Part shown: positions 8,096-16,347 of the stretch, piece after piece
Position numbering within the stretch: the stretch's first letter is position 1
Layout: each line of letters opens with the position of its first letter
Source of the DNA: Acrocarpospora pleiomorpha
GTDB lineage: Bacteria > Actinomycetota > Actinomycetes > Streptosporangiales > Streptosporangiaceae
Direction of reading: 5' to 3'
Length of the DNA stretch: 64,000 nt
Assembly (NCBI RefSeq): GCF_009687885.1
Contig: NZ_BLAF01000014.1
Coordinates: 62,001-126,000 of the forward strand
Translations under genes and position numbers: made by a program
The notes under the pieces: model-generated
The model's database searches: none
What the model saw: only the letters and a program-made list of their open reading frames with translations
What the model was told of the DNA's origin: nothing

Positions 8096-8460
8096 GGGAT
8101 CACCTTCCCGGCGAGTCCGGCGCCGAGCGTCAGCACCTGGCCGGTCAGGCCGAGGTCGCGGACCGCCGTGATGATCGCCTCTTCGTTCCCGGCGTCCCCG
8201 TCGGGGAGGGCCACGACGTTGACCTTCCAGCCGGCGCGGGCGCCCTCGAACCCGGCCGCGCGCGCGATGCCCGCCAGGCCGTTCGCGTAGGCGGCGCCGT
8301 ACACCGAGTGATGTCCGAGCAGGTCGCCCGCGCGGACGAGGATCACCACCGGGCTGCCCACGGCCACGGCATCCCGCACCGTGACGAACGCGGCCCGCAG
8401 CCCCTCGCCGACCTCGTCGAGACTGCGCGGATCAGCGGGCCTGATCAGCACGGGTCTCAT
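8092..8460 (-). CDS. half-length SDR-like protein lacking the nucleotide-binding half
   Basis: 122 residues resembling the C-terminal half of an SDR: VYGAAYANGLAGIARAAG sits where YxxxK and the next helix would be, followed by GWKVNVVALPD in place of the IRVNAVAPG segment. The TGxxxGxG dinucleotide motif and the catalytic Lys are absent, so it cannot be an active reductase alone. Coupled by ATGA overlaps to the full SDR downstream and the acyl-CoA dehydrogenase upstream. The best-known analogy is BbsC, the inactive SDR subunit paired with BbsD. A decayed gene is unlikely given the clean overlaps. Confidence 0.8.
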   Translation of the reverse strand: MRPVLIRPADPRSLDEVGEGLRAAFVTVRDAVAVGSPVVILVRAGDLLGHHSVYGAAYANGLAGIARAAGFEGARAGWKVNVVALPDGDAGNEEAIITAVRDLGLTGQVLTLGAGLAGKVIP

Positions 8461-9587
8461 GCCGGCCCCCTGCGGACCGCGTCCATGCGCGCGTACGCGG
8501 TGACCGGGCCCGACAGGATCTCCAGGTCGGCCAGGGCCCGCTTGTAGTACCGGCCGATGTCGAACTCGTCGGTGAACCCGACGCCGCCGTGGAGCTGGAT
8601 GCCCTCCTCGGAGGTGCGCTTCAGCGCCTCCCCCGCCCGGGCCAGGGCCAGCGGGGCGAACAGGGCCAGGGCCGCGGCGTCGCCCGTGTCGGCGGTCTCG
8701 GCGGCGGCGAACACGAGTTCCTGGGCCGTGGTGAGGCCGACCGCGAGGTCCGCGCAGCGGTGCTTGAGGGCCTGGAAGGAGCCGATGGGCCGGCCGAACT
8801 GCCGGCGGGTGCGCAGGTAGTCCAGTGTCTGGTTCAGGCAGGCGATCGCGGCGCCCACCATCTCGGCCGCCAGGAAGACCGCCAGGCGGTCCACGAGAGC
8901 GTCGATCCTCGCCCGGCCGAAGGGGTCCCGGTGCAGGGCCACGGCCGGCGTCTCCCGCAGCAGCAGGTCACCGAAGGCGCGGGTGCTGTCGACCGTCGCG
9001 ACCGGGCGGCTGACGCCGGCCCCTTCCACGCCGAACAGCCCCCAGTTCCGCCCGTCGATCGCCGCGACGACGATCAGCCGCCGCGCTCGGGTCGCGTCGA
9101 GGACCAGGGGGACGGCACCGTCGAGGACCCAGCCCGCGCCGGAGCGGGTGGCGGTGACCAGCGGCGACGGCGCGGACGACCAGCCGCGGCCGTGCCCGAG
9201 CACCAGCGCGAGCAGGGTCGCCTCGCCCGCGATCGCCGCCAGCAGGCCGCCGGCGAGCTCCGGATCCGCGAGCTCGTCCAGGGCCGTGGCCGCGAAGGCG
9301 GCGGTCGCCAGGTACGGCGAGGGCGCCAGCCGCGCGCCGAGCTCACGGTGCACGATGCACTGGACGAACACGCCCAGTTCCCCGCCGCCCGCCGCGGCGG
9401 GCACCCCGAGGCCCGACCAGCCGAGCTCGACCATCTGCTTCCAGGCCGGCTCGTCGAACCCGGGCGCGCCGGCGGCGGCCGCGCGAACGCGGTCCGAGCT
9501 GAAGACGCGCTGGGTGAAGTCGCCGACCATCGCGCTGATCTCGAGGTGGTCGCTTGAGGTGAGGGGGTCGGTGATCACCGGCTGCAT
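8457..9587 (-). CDS. acyl-CoA dehydrogenase, beta-type subunit
   Basis: 376 residues of the acyl-CoA dehydrogenase family. The C-terminal half is conserved: TRRQFGRPIGSFQALKHRCAD binds FAD across the dimer, and QLHGGVGFTDEFDIGRYYKR closes the active site. The middle FAD/substrate motif (the SEPxxGSD region) is missing and replaced by an unrelated low-complexity stretch. One subunit lacking half of the FAD site is the pattern of heteromeric (alpha2beta2) dehydrogenases such as FadE28/FadE29. The partner is the next upstream gene, 22 bp away. Confidence 0.9.
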   Translation of the reverse strand: MQPVITDPLTSSDHLEISAMVGDFTQRVFSSDRVRAAAAGAPGFDEPAWKQMVELGWSGLGVPAAAGGGELGVFVQCIVHRELGARLAPSPYLATAAFAATALDELADPELAGGLLAAIAGEATLLALVLGHGRGWSSAPSPLVTATRSGAGWVLDGAVPLVLDATRARRLIVVAAIDGRNWGLFGVEGAGVSRPVATVDSTRAFGDLLLRETPAVALHRDPFGRARIDALVDRLAVFLAAEMVGAAIACLNQTLDYLRTRRQFGRPIGSFQALKHRCADLAVGLTTAQELVFAAAETADTGDAAALALFAPLALARAGEALKRTSEEGIQLHGGVGFTDEFDIGRYYKRALADLEILSGPVTAYARMDAVRRGPA

Positions 9588-9609
9588 CCTTCCCTGGCCT
9601 GCCCGGGGC

Positions 9610-10785
9610 TCATCGCGGTAGTCCGAGGAGACGCTCGGAGATGATGTTGCGCTGGATCTCGCTGGTGCCGGAGTAGATGGACGCGGCCCGGCTGGCCAGC
9701 CGGTGGTGGGTGTCGTGCCTGCCGAGCACCAGGCCGCGCGCGCCGGCCACCTCCGCCTGCAGACTGCCGAGATCCTTCTCCAGCTCGCCCCACACCAGGT
9801 TGGTCATCGACCCGACGGCGCCCAGGCTCTGGCCCGCGGCGGCCAGCAGCGTCCCCCGGTAGTTGAGGAGGCGGAGCTCCTGGCAGCGCACCCAGAGCCG
9901 GCGCAGCTCCTCGCGCGCGGCGAGGGCCCGCTCCGGTGGGAGGTCGGCCGCCCCCAGGACGCGTTCGCAGTCGAGCAGGCGGACCAGCAGCCGGGCATGG
10001 TCGGTGTAGCCCTGGTCGCCCCGCTCGAACTGGAAGAGGGTCATCGCCACCTGCCAGCCCTGGCCGGCCTCGCCCACGACCCAGTCGCGCGGGACCCGGG
10101 CGCCCTCGAAGAAGATCTCGCAGAACTCGGCGTCGCCGCTGATCTGCCGGATCGGGTGGACGGTCACGTTCGGCTGGTCCAGCGGGCAGATGAGCATGCT
10201 GAGGCCGTGATGGCGGGCCGAGCCTGGCTCGGTGCGGGCCAGCACGAAGCAGAAGTCGGCGTACTGGCCGAAGGTGGTCCAGGTCTTCTGGCCGGTCACC
10301 ACCCAGTCGTCCCCGTCCAGCTCGGCCCGCGTCCGCAGCGAGGCGAGGTCGGAGCCGGAGTCGGGCTCGGAGAAGCCCTGGCACCACATCTGGCCGCCCG
10401 ACAGGATCCCCGGGAGGAAGGCGCGCTTGAGCAGGTCGGAGCCGTGCGCCATCAGGGTGGGGCCGAGCAGGATCAGACCCGGCGTGTTGACCGGTTCCGG
10501 CGCCCGCGCCAGGGCCAGCTCCTCGTAGTACATGAACTGCAGCTCCGGGTCCGCGCCGCGGCCGCCGTACTCGACGGGCCAGTGCAGTCCTGTCCAGCCG
10601 CCCGCGGCCATGGTGTGGTGCCAGCGCCTGCGGAACTCGAAGCGCGCGTCCTGGTCCAGCGGTTCGGGTTCGCCGGTGGCGTGCTCCCGCAGCCAGGCGC
10701 GGAACTCGGCGCGGAAGGGATGGCCGTACGGGGTTCGCGCGAGCTCGGGACCCAGGACGTGATGGTCGAGAAGCGTGGTGTTCAC
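9610..10785 (-). CDS. acyl-CoA dehydrogenase, alpha-type subunit
   Basis: 391 residues. The full FAD motif is present (CQGFSEPDSGSDLAS followed by VVTGQKTWTTF), as is the closing IYSGTSEIQRNIISERLLGLPR. The N-terminal segment LHWPVEYGGRGAD is typical of FadE-type enzymes. It contributes what the neighbouring subunit lacks, so the pair probably forms one enzyme introducing a 2,3-double bond into a branched or ring-derived acyl-CoA. GTG start at 10785 overlaps the cyclase stop (GTGA). Confidence 0.92.
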   Translation of the reverse strand: MNTTLLDHHVLGPELARTPYGHPFRAEFRAWLREHATGEPEPLDQDARFEFRRRWHHTMAAGGWTGLHWPVEYGGRGADPELQFMYYEELALARAPEPVNTPGLILLGPTLMAHGSDLLKRAFLPGILSGGQMWCQGFSEPDSGSDLASLRTRAELDGDDWVVTGQKTWTTFGQYADFCFVLARTEPGSARHHGLSMLICPLDQPNVTVHPIRQISGDAEFCEIFFEGARVPRDWVVGEAGQGWQVAMTLFQFERGDQGYTDHARLLVRLLDCERVLGAADLPPERALAAREELRRLWVRCQELRLLNYRGTLLAAAGQSLGAVGSMTNLVWGELEKDLGSLQAEVAGARGLVLGRHDTHHRLASRAASIYSGTSEIQRNIISERLLGLPR

Positions 10786-11699
10786 AGCACCGCCAGGGCG
10801 TTGGCGGGCGAGCTGACCCCGCCCGCGAGCGGAAGGGGCACGGCGACGAAGAGGAACTCCCACCGGGCGAGCTCCGCGCACCTGGCGGCCAGGGCGTCGA
10901 GGTCGAGCAACTCGGCCACGGCCATCCCCAGCAGGGGGATCAGGCGGCGGTGGAGGGACCCCACGGCCTGGTCACCCGGGGTCGATTCCAGCGCGGGGTT
11001 GTCCGCCGCGACCGCGGCCACCTGGCCGTCCCAGAGGAACCGCGCCATGGCGGCGTCGGCGCGGAGCCCGGTGAAGCGGGAGGCGAGGGACGCGCGGGAC
11101 CCGGCGTCCAGGCTCCGGTAGGCCGAGACCCAGCCGGTGCGCACGCAGAGGATGTCCCCGGTCCTGAGTTCGACGCCCTGCTGGTCCGCGCACGTGCGGA
11201 GGTCCTCGTCGCCGATCACGTGCCCGGAGAACGGGTCGATGGGCGATCCCTGCGCCTCGGCCCAGCGGGCGACGTCCAGCAGCACGCCCCGACCCACGAT
11301 GCCCGCGCGCGCCCACCGCGATATCCCCGGACCTCGGGACGCCTTCTCGAACGAGGTCTCCCCGCCGAAGAAGCCGAACTCCCGGGCCCGGACGTGCAGG
11401 AGCCCGTCCCACTGGGAACCCGACTGCGGGTTGAAGTCGTCGATCACGTCCTCGTAGGTGTTCCGGCCGACCTGGACGTGGCGATGCCGGTGCGCCGCCC
11501 GGCCGTACAGCGGCGGGTCGACCAAGCCGAGAGGAAGGTCGAGCGAGATGGACTCACCGGTGCTCACCAGGGCGGCGGCCTCCCGCCTGAGCTCTGGTGT
11601 CAGCAGCGAGAGGCTCCCCAGCTCATGATCGAGCACATCCCACGCGTGCGGGAGCCCCAGCCCCTCGAGCACCGGGAGCAGGTCGTACGCCGGTCTCAT
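10782..11699 (-). CDS. cyclase-family hydrolase (PF04199-like)
   Basis: 305 residues related to kynurenine formamidase and other cyclase-fold metal hydrolases. The metal loop usually reading HxGTHxDxPxH is modified to SGSQWDGLLH, keeping only Asp and the last His. The core GDILCVRTGW and the AADNPALES strand fit the family. First gene of the ten-gene operon. ATG 11699 preferred over GTG 11705 because GGAGGT sits four bases upstream of it. Suggested role is hydrolytic ring or lactone opening; the altered metal site makes this uncertain. Confidence 0.85.
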   Translation of the reverse strand: MRPAYDLLPVLEGLGLPHAWDVLDHELGSLSLLTPELRREAAALVSTGESISLDLPLGLVDPPLYGRAAHRHRHVQVGRNTYEDVIDDFNPQSGSQWDGLLHVRAREFGFFGGETSFEKASRGPGISRWARAGIVGRGVLLDVARWAEAQGSPIDPFSGHVIGDEDLRTCADQQGVELRTGDILCVRTGWVSAYRSLDAGSRASLASRFTGLRADAAMARFLWDGQVAAVAADNPALESTPGDQAVGSLHRRLIPLLGMAVAELLDLDALAARCAELARWEFLFVAVPLPLAGGVSSPANALAVL

Positions 11700-11713
11700 C
11701 CCCACCTCCGAAT

Positions 11714-11733
11714 TCTACCGAATGTTTGGTAGA
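11714..11733. promoter_or_regulatory. inverted repeat operator TCTACC-N8-GGTAGA
   Basis: A perfect 6-bp dyad, TCTACC (11714-11719) and GGTAGA (11728-11733), 15 bases upstream of the cyclase start that heads the beta-oxidation-like operon. The contained CTACC...GTTTGG matches the elements at 12923 and 23869 apart from a four-base insertion. Likely a repressor site for the local TetR protein. Confidence 0.6.
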
Positions 11734-11756
11734 TTAGATGCCTCTGACCAGCACTG

Positions 11757-12749
11757 TCAATCGCCAGAAGCCAGCCGCGGCAGCACCTTCGCGGCGAGGT
11801 ACTCCAGCCGGGCGGTGGCCGCCGCCACGTCCTCGCCGGGCAGCATGCCGAAGAAGTGCACCTCGTCGACGCCGGCCGCACCGGCCTCGGCCAGCGCGTC
11901 CAGCGCGCCCGCGGCGTCCACGAAGGTGTAGAACCCGTCCTGGATCAGCCGGTGCGGGTCGGTGTACGGCGGGACCTTCAGGAACCCGTAGTCGATGTAC
12001 TGGTTCACCTGGTAGAGCATGTGCTCGCCGAGCGCCGCGAGGGCCCGCTCGGGATCCTCGTCCACCACCATCCACGCGGTCCTGGAGGCGGGCTTGCGGC
12101 CGACGCCCAGGCGCTCGCAGGCCCCGTGGAACGCGACGACCTCCGCGTTGACCGACGCCATGAAGCCGTCGGCGGTCCGCGCGGCGCGGTCGAGGGCGGC
12201 GGGAGCCGTACCGCCCAGCCAGATCGGCGGCCCGCCCGGGCGGACCGGGCCCGGCCGGACGCCGAGCGCCGGGATCGACCAGTGCCTGCCCTCGAACCGG
12301 AAGGGCTCCCCGGCGAACGCCAGCCGGAGGATCTGGAGGGCCTCCTCCATGCGGGAGGCCCGGTCCCGCGTCGACGTGCCCAGTGCCTGGAACTCCAGTT
12401 CGCGGTAGCCGACGGCGACGCCGAGCCGGAACCGCCCCGACGACAGCGCGTCCACGGTGAGGGCGTCCTCGGCCACCCGGAGCGGATGGTGCAGCGGCAG
12501 CTGCAGGATGTTGGTGGAGACGCCGACCCGGGTCGTCCGGGCGGCGATCGCGGCCGCCAGCGCGAGCACCGACGGCGTGTAGCCGTCGTCGACGAAGTGG
12601 TGCTCGGAGACCGACACCTCACCGAAGGCCGGAGTGGACTCCACCCAGTCGATCTGCTCGAGGATCTTGCGGTAGCGCACATCCCACGGCTCGCGCCAGG
12701 GAGCCGGGTTGCGGAAGTCGTAGAAGACGCCGAATCTGCTGGGAGCCAT
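11757..12749 (-). CDS. LLM-class flavin-dependent oxidoreductase
   Basis: 330 residues of the bacterial-luciferase-like family: N-terminal GVFYDFRNP, the SEHHF segment at about residue 48, a GRFRLGVAVGY strand and the C-terminal DEVHFFGMLPG. These enzymes use reduced FMN and O2 for monooxygenation, including type II Baeyer-Villiger reactions such as diketocamphane oxidation. Start ATG 12749 follows GAGAGGG. A 17-bp site of the activator regulon lies 69 bp upstream. It precedes the ten-gene operon on the same strand, separated by the repressor-type dyad at 11714. Confidence 0.9.
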   Translation of the reverse strand: MAPSRFGVFYDFRNPAPWREPWDVRYRKILEQIDWVESTPAFGEVSVSEHHFVDDGYTPSVLALAAAIAARTTRVGVSTNILQLPLHHPLRVAEDALTVDALSSGRFRLGVAVGYRELEFQALGTSTRDRASRMEEALQILRLAFAGEPFRFEGRHWSIPALGVRPGPVRPGGPPIWLGGTAPAALDRAARTADGFMASVNAEVVAFHGACERLGVGRKPASRTAWMVVDEDPERALAALGEHMLYQVNQYIDYGFLKVPPYTDPHRLIQDGFYTFVDAAGALDALAEAGAAGVDEVHFFGMLPGEDVAAATARLEYLAAKVLPRLASGD

Positions 12750-12817
12750 CTGGGTCAGCCCTCTCTCACCGGATACCCGCGCCACTCTGGCCGGGGGGCC
12801 CGCGGGCGAAGGGCGAC

Positions 12818-12834
12818 CGTTCCAGATTGGGACA
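12818..12834 (-). promoter_or_regulatory. activator site A (TGTCCCAATCTGGAACG)
   Basis: Minus-strand reading matches the 17-bp consensus YGTCYCAnTnTGAAACG shared by six sites in this cluster. It lies in the 200-bp divergent region between the LLM gene and the activator gene, so could serve either or both. Confidence 0.65.
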
Positions 12835-12922
12835 GTCAAGCCCGTGAGTCAGGGCCCCTCGCCGAGCCGATGGCGTCGCGGGTCTGGTGCCGCGCTGGTC
12901 AGAGGGGTAGGGTGACGCCATC

Positions 12923-12934
12923 CTACCGTTTGGT
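12923..12934 (+). promoter_or_regulatory. putative TetR-type operator before the activator gene
   Basis: CTACCGTTTGGT, identical over 11 bases to the element in front of the TetR gene, ends 15 bases before the activator start and only five bases before its GGAGG ribosome binding site. Repression here would place the activator under the TetR protein. Confidence 0.55.
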
Positions 12935-12949
12935 TGAATGGAGGCGACC

Positions 12950-14659
12950 ATGACTCCCTCACCTGCGGGACAGCCGCTGATCCTTCGTTCCTGGGAGCGT
13001 TCCCGCATGTGCGGCCTGGACCGGGGGGACAGCCTGACGCTCCCCTACCAGGCGGATTTCGAATCGAGTGGCAGGTTCCTGCGCGCCGCGGAGCCGGTCA
13101 TGGACCAGCTCGCCGCGTGGCTGCCCGGGTGCGGCACCTCGGCCGTGCTCACCGACGCCGCCGGCCAGCTGCTGCTGATCCGGTGCGACGACGACGAGCT
13201 GTCGCGGCGGATGGAAGCCGGCCAGAGCGCGCCCGGGTTCGTCTGGAGCGAGGAGTTCTCCGGCACGAACGCGGTGGGGATCGCCCTCGAGGAGCGCATC
13301 GCGACCTGGACCACGGGCAACGACCACTATCTCGAGGTGCTGCGGGACCTCGCCTGCGCGGCCGTGCCCATCGTCAACCCGCTCACCCAGCGGCTGGAGG
13401 GCGCCGTCGACCTCACCACCTTGCTGCACCGGGCGAGCCCCCTGATGATGCCGATGGCGATGCAGGCGGCCAAGGCGATCGAGGACCGCCTCGTCGAACT
13501 CGGCTCGGCCGCCGAGCGCTGCCTCCTGGCGGCGTTCATGTCGGCGACCAAGCGCCCGGGCCGTTCGGTCGTCGTCCTGAGCGACCGCGCGGAGTTCAGC
13601 TCCGCGGCGGCGTCGAAGCTGCTCGGCGCGGACGACAGGGCGCTGCTGGGACAGCGGGCCGAGGACCTCGGCGAGGGTGCGGAGCGGCGGCCGGAGGAGG
13701 TGCCGCTGAGCAACGGCGAGGTGGCCGTGGCGAGGTTCGAGCAGATCAGGCTGGGCGGCCGCCGCATCGGGACGCTCGTGCAGCTGACCATTCCGTCTTC
13801 GTCCCGCCGTTCTTCGGGCACGGTCGTCGCCGGGCGGTTCAGCGGCCCGAAGGAGTACGGCTTCCTGGGCCGCAGTCCCGCGGCCAGGCACGTCAACCAG
13901 CGGATCCAGGAGGTCGGTTCCTCGACCTTCCCGCTCGTGATCGACGGCGAGGCCGGCGCGGGGAAGTTCACGGTCGCCAAGCTCATCGCGCTGCGCACCG
14001 GCAAGCCGGTGGTGTTCGACGTGAGCAACACCCCCAACGTCAACGAGGCGAACCTGCTCCGCGAGCTAGGCGATGTGCTCAGCGTCGGTTCGCGCTGCGT
14101 CATCGTGAAGGGGATAGGAGACCGGTCGGAGGAGTTCAACAGCCATCTCGCGACGCTCGCGGAGACCGCCGAGAACAACGCCAGCCGGGTCATCGCCACG
14201 CTCACCTCCGGGACGGCCGCGCGCGTCGCGAAGGCGGCGGGTTTCGGCGTCCGGCTGACCGTTCCCTCGCTGCGGGAACGGCCCGAGGACATCCTGGACC
14301 TGGCTCCGGTCCTCATCAGCCGCCGCGGGGCCCGGGTCAGGATCGCCCCGCCGGTGCTGCACGCCCTGATGCGGTACGAGTGGCCGGGCAACGTCCGCGA
14401 GCTGGACAGCGTGCTCTCCGCGATGCTCAACCGCAGCCGCGGCTCCGAGATCACCCTGTCCGACCTCCCCGCGCACTACCAGCGTGGCAGCCGGCGGCTG
14501 CGCCGCATCGAGCACATCGAACGCTCCGCCATCATCCAGGCGATCACGGAGGCGGGGGGCAACAAGACCCAGGCCGCGGAGCTCCTGGAGATCGGACGGG
14601 CGACGCTCTACCGCAAGATGAAGGCCTACAAGCTGGATCCCGACCTGCTCGGGGGCTGA
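12950..14659 (+). CDS. AcoR-type GAF/Fis transcriptional activator with vestigial AAA domain
   Basis: 569 residues. Residues about 50-190 form a GAF-like sensor (WSEEFSGTNAVGIALEE is the AcoR-family signature). A shortened AAA region follows with GEAGAGKFTVAK as a modified Walker A. The helical part keeps YEWPGNVREL, and the C-terminus has a Fis HTH (NKTQAAELLEIGRATLYRKM). The segment that should hold the GAFTGA sigma-54 loop is missing, so it probably works with sigma-70-type polymerase. ATG 12950 chosen over ATG 12938 because GGAGG lies five bases before it. It is the best candidate to bind the six 17-bp sites. Confidence 0.9.
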   Translation: MTPSPAGQPLILRSWERSRMCGLDRGDSLTLPYQADFESSGRFLRAAEPVMDQLAAWLPGCGTSAVLTDAAGQLLLIRCDDDELSRRMEAGQSAPGFVWSEEFSGTNAVGIALEERIATWTTGNDHYLEVLRDLACAAVPIVNPLTQRLEGAVDLTTLLHRASPLMMPMAMQAAKAIEDRLVELGSAAERCLLAAFMSATKRPGRSVVVLSDRAEFSSAAASKLLGADDRALLGQRAEDLGEGAERRPEEVPLSNGEVAVARFEQIRLGGRRIGTLVQLTIPSSSRRSSGTVVAGRFSGPKEYGFLGRSPAARHVNQRIQEVGSSTFPLVIDGEAGAGKFTVAKLIALRTGKPVVFDVSNTPNVNEANLLRELGDVLSVGSRCVIVKGIGDRSEEFNSHLATLAETAENNASRVIATLTSGTAARVAKAAGFGVRLTVPSLRERPEDILDLAPVLISRRGARVRIAPPVLHALMRYEWPGNVRELDSVLSAMLNRSRGSEITLSDLPAHYQRGSRRLRRIEHIERSAIIQAITEAGGNKTQAAELLEIGRATLYRKMKAYKLDPDLLGG

Positions 14660-14660
14660 C

Positions 14661-14677
14661 CGTTTCACATTGGGACG
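14661..14677 (-). promoter_or_regulatory. activator site B (CGTCCCAATGTGAAACG)
   Basis: One base after the activator stop codon and 36 bases before the acyl-CoA synthetase GTG. Minus-strand reading matches the shared 17-bp consensus. Confidence 0.65.
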
Positions 14678-14713
14678 GCCCGGGCGGCGGGGATCCCGCC
14701 AGGATTCACTGGT

Positions 14714-16264
14714 GTGAAGACCTATCCGGAGTCAGTCGGGGACATCGTGGCGATCGGCGCGCGTCGCGCGCCGGCGCGGGTGGCGATCAGGGACCGGGCC
14801 GGCGACGAGCGCACCTACGCCGACTTGCACGAACGCAGCACCCGGCTGGCCAACGGGCTGGCGGGTCTCGGCCTGAAGCCGGGGGATCGGGTCGCGGCCT
14901 GGATGGAGGACTGCGCCGAGCTCGTCGAGGTGTACTTCGCCTGTGCCAAGGCCGGGCTGGTGGTCTGCCCGGTGAACGCGCGCTTCACCGCCTCCGAGGC
15001 GGCGTACATCCTCGCGGACAGCCAGGCCCGCGCGCTCCTCTGGACTCCCGGTCTGGAGGAACGCGTCGCCTCGCTGCCGGATCTGTCCGAGTTGCTCCTC
15101 GTCTCGCCGCCCGGGAGCGGCCTCGGGCATGAGTACGAGGCGCTCGTCGCGGGTGGCGCCGCACTGGAGCCCCCGCCGCCGGCTCCGGACAGCCTCTTCA
15201 TCCTCGGATTCACCAGCGGCACCACCGGGCAGCCCAAAGGGGCGATGCTGACCCATCGCGGCGTGCTGGCCATCGCCCGCATGAACGCGCGGTCGTTCCG
15301 GCTGACCGGGTGGCCGGTGGTCGCGCTGACCGGATCGATGTCGTTCGTGGCCGTCGTGCCCGCCCACGTGCTGTGCGCGCTGAGCCTCGGCGGGACGATC
15401 ACGATCATGGGCAAGTGGGACCCGGACTCGCTGCTCCACGTCATCGAACGCGACCGCGCGACGTTCACCTACGTGCCGTCGCCGCTCCTGCCCGAGGTGA
15501 CCGAGGCGCTCGCTCGCCGCCGGGCCGCGTGGCAGTCCCTGGACTCGGTGCTGCACTCCGCCAGCCGCGCCAGCGCAGAACATCTCGGCGCGCTCTATGA
15601 CGTCGTGGGGAGCCGTCTGATCGAAGGCTGGGGGATGACCGAGCTCTCGGGCGGGCTGGCCACCGCGACCGTTCCCAGCGACTACCTGGGTGCCACCCGC
15701 CAGTCGGAGATCTTCGCCGGCGTGGGGCGGGCGGCGGTCGACGTCGACATCAAAGTGGTGGACGGCCAGGGCGAGAAGCTGCCCCACGACGGTGTCTCGG
15801 TCGGCGAGCTCTGCGTCGCCTCCCCGGCGCTGATGACGGGCTACTGGCGCCGCCCGGACGCCACCGCGGCGGCGCTCGCCGGCGGCTGGTACCGCACGGG
15901 TGACGCGGGAACCATCGACCCGGACGGGTACGTCACGGTCTCGGACCGGCGGACCGACCTGATCGTGAGCGGCGGAGCGAACGTCTACCCGAGCGAAGTC
16001 GAGATCTGCATCGCCGCCATGCCCGAGGTCAGCGAGGTGGCGGTCGTCGGCGTGCCGCACGCCCGCTGGGGGCAGGCGGTCGTGGCCGTCGTGGTGAAGC
16101 GGCCGGACGGATCACACCTGACCGAGGACGCGGTCATCCAGCACTGCCGGCGGGAGCTCGCGGGCTACAAGAAGCCCACCCAGGTGATCTTCATGGCCGA
16201 GCTGCCCCGCACCACCAGCCTCAAGGTCTCCCGCGTCCGGCTGCGTGAGCAGCTGACCGGCTGA
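14714..16264 (+). CDS. AMP-forming acyl-CoA synthetase
   Basis: 516 residues of the acyl-adenylate family. The phosphate loop FTSGTTGQPKG is at about 165-175, the adenine motif GWGMTELSG at about 303, YRTGD at about 393 and the hinge DRRTDLIVSGG near 415; the terminal LPRTTSLKVSR carries the adenylating Lys. It would activate a carboxylic acid produced by the ring-opening steps so that the acyl-CoA dehydrogenases can act. GTG start follows a weak AGGA. Own activator site upstream. Confidence 0.93.
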   Translation: MKTYPESVGDIVAIGARRAPARVAIRDRAGDERTYADLHERSTRLANGLAGLGLKPGDRVAAWMEDCAELVEVYFACAKAGLVVCPVNARFTASEAAYILADSQARALLWTPGLEERVASLPDLSELLLVSPPGSGLGHEYEALVAGGAALEPPPPAPDSLFILGFTSGTTGQPKGAMLTHRGVLAIARMNARSFRLTGWPVVALTGSMSFVAVVPAHVLCALSLGGTITIMGKWDPDSLLHVIERDRATFTYVPSPLLPEVTEALARRRAAWQSLDSVLHSASRASAEHLGALYDVVGSRLIEGWGMTELSGGLATATVPSDYLGATRQSEIFAGVGRAAVDVDIKVVDGQGEKLPHDGVSVGELCVASPALMTGYWRRPDATAAALAGGWYRTGDAGTIDPDGYVTVSDRRTDLIVSGGANVYPSEVEICIAAMPEVSEVAVVGVPHARWGQAVVAVVVKRPDGSHLTEDAVIQHCRRELAGYKKPTQVIFMAELPRTTSLKVSRVRLREQLTG

Positions 16265-16266
16265 CC

Positions 16267-16283
16267 TGTCTCAGTGCGAGACG
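16267..16283 (+). promoter_or_regulatory. activator site C (TGTCTCAGTGCGAGACG)
   Basis: Starts two bases after the synthetase stop and ends 64 bases before the cyclase ATG. A near-perfect dyad (GTCTC...GAGAC) that fits the shared consensus. Confidence 0.65.
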
Positions 16284-16347
16284 ATCCGGCCACCCCGGGC
16301 CCGCCCGCTCCTAGCCTGACATGCGACTGAGCCGAGGAGGACGCGAG

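Noticed and set aside
8092..8460. Half-SDR gene as a pseudogene
   Set aside because: It has clean 4-bp overlaps on both sides, no internal stop and a conserved-looking core, so a functional subunit is more likely.
12750..14713. Sigma-54 (-24/-12) promoters expected for an AcoR-type activator
   Set aside because: No TGGCAC-N5-TTGC-like element precedes the target genes, and the activator lacks GAFTGA.
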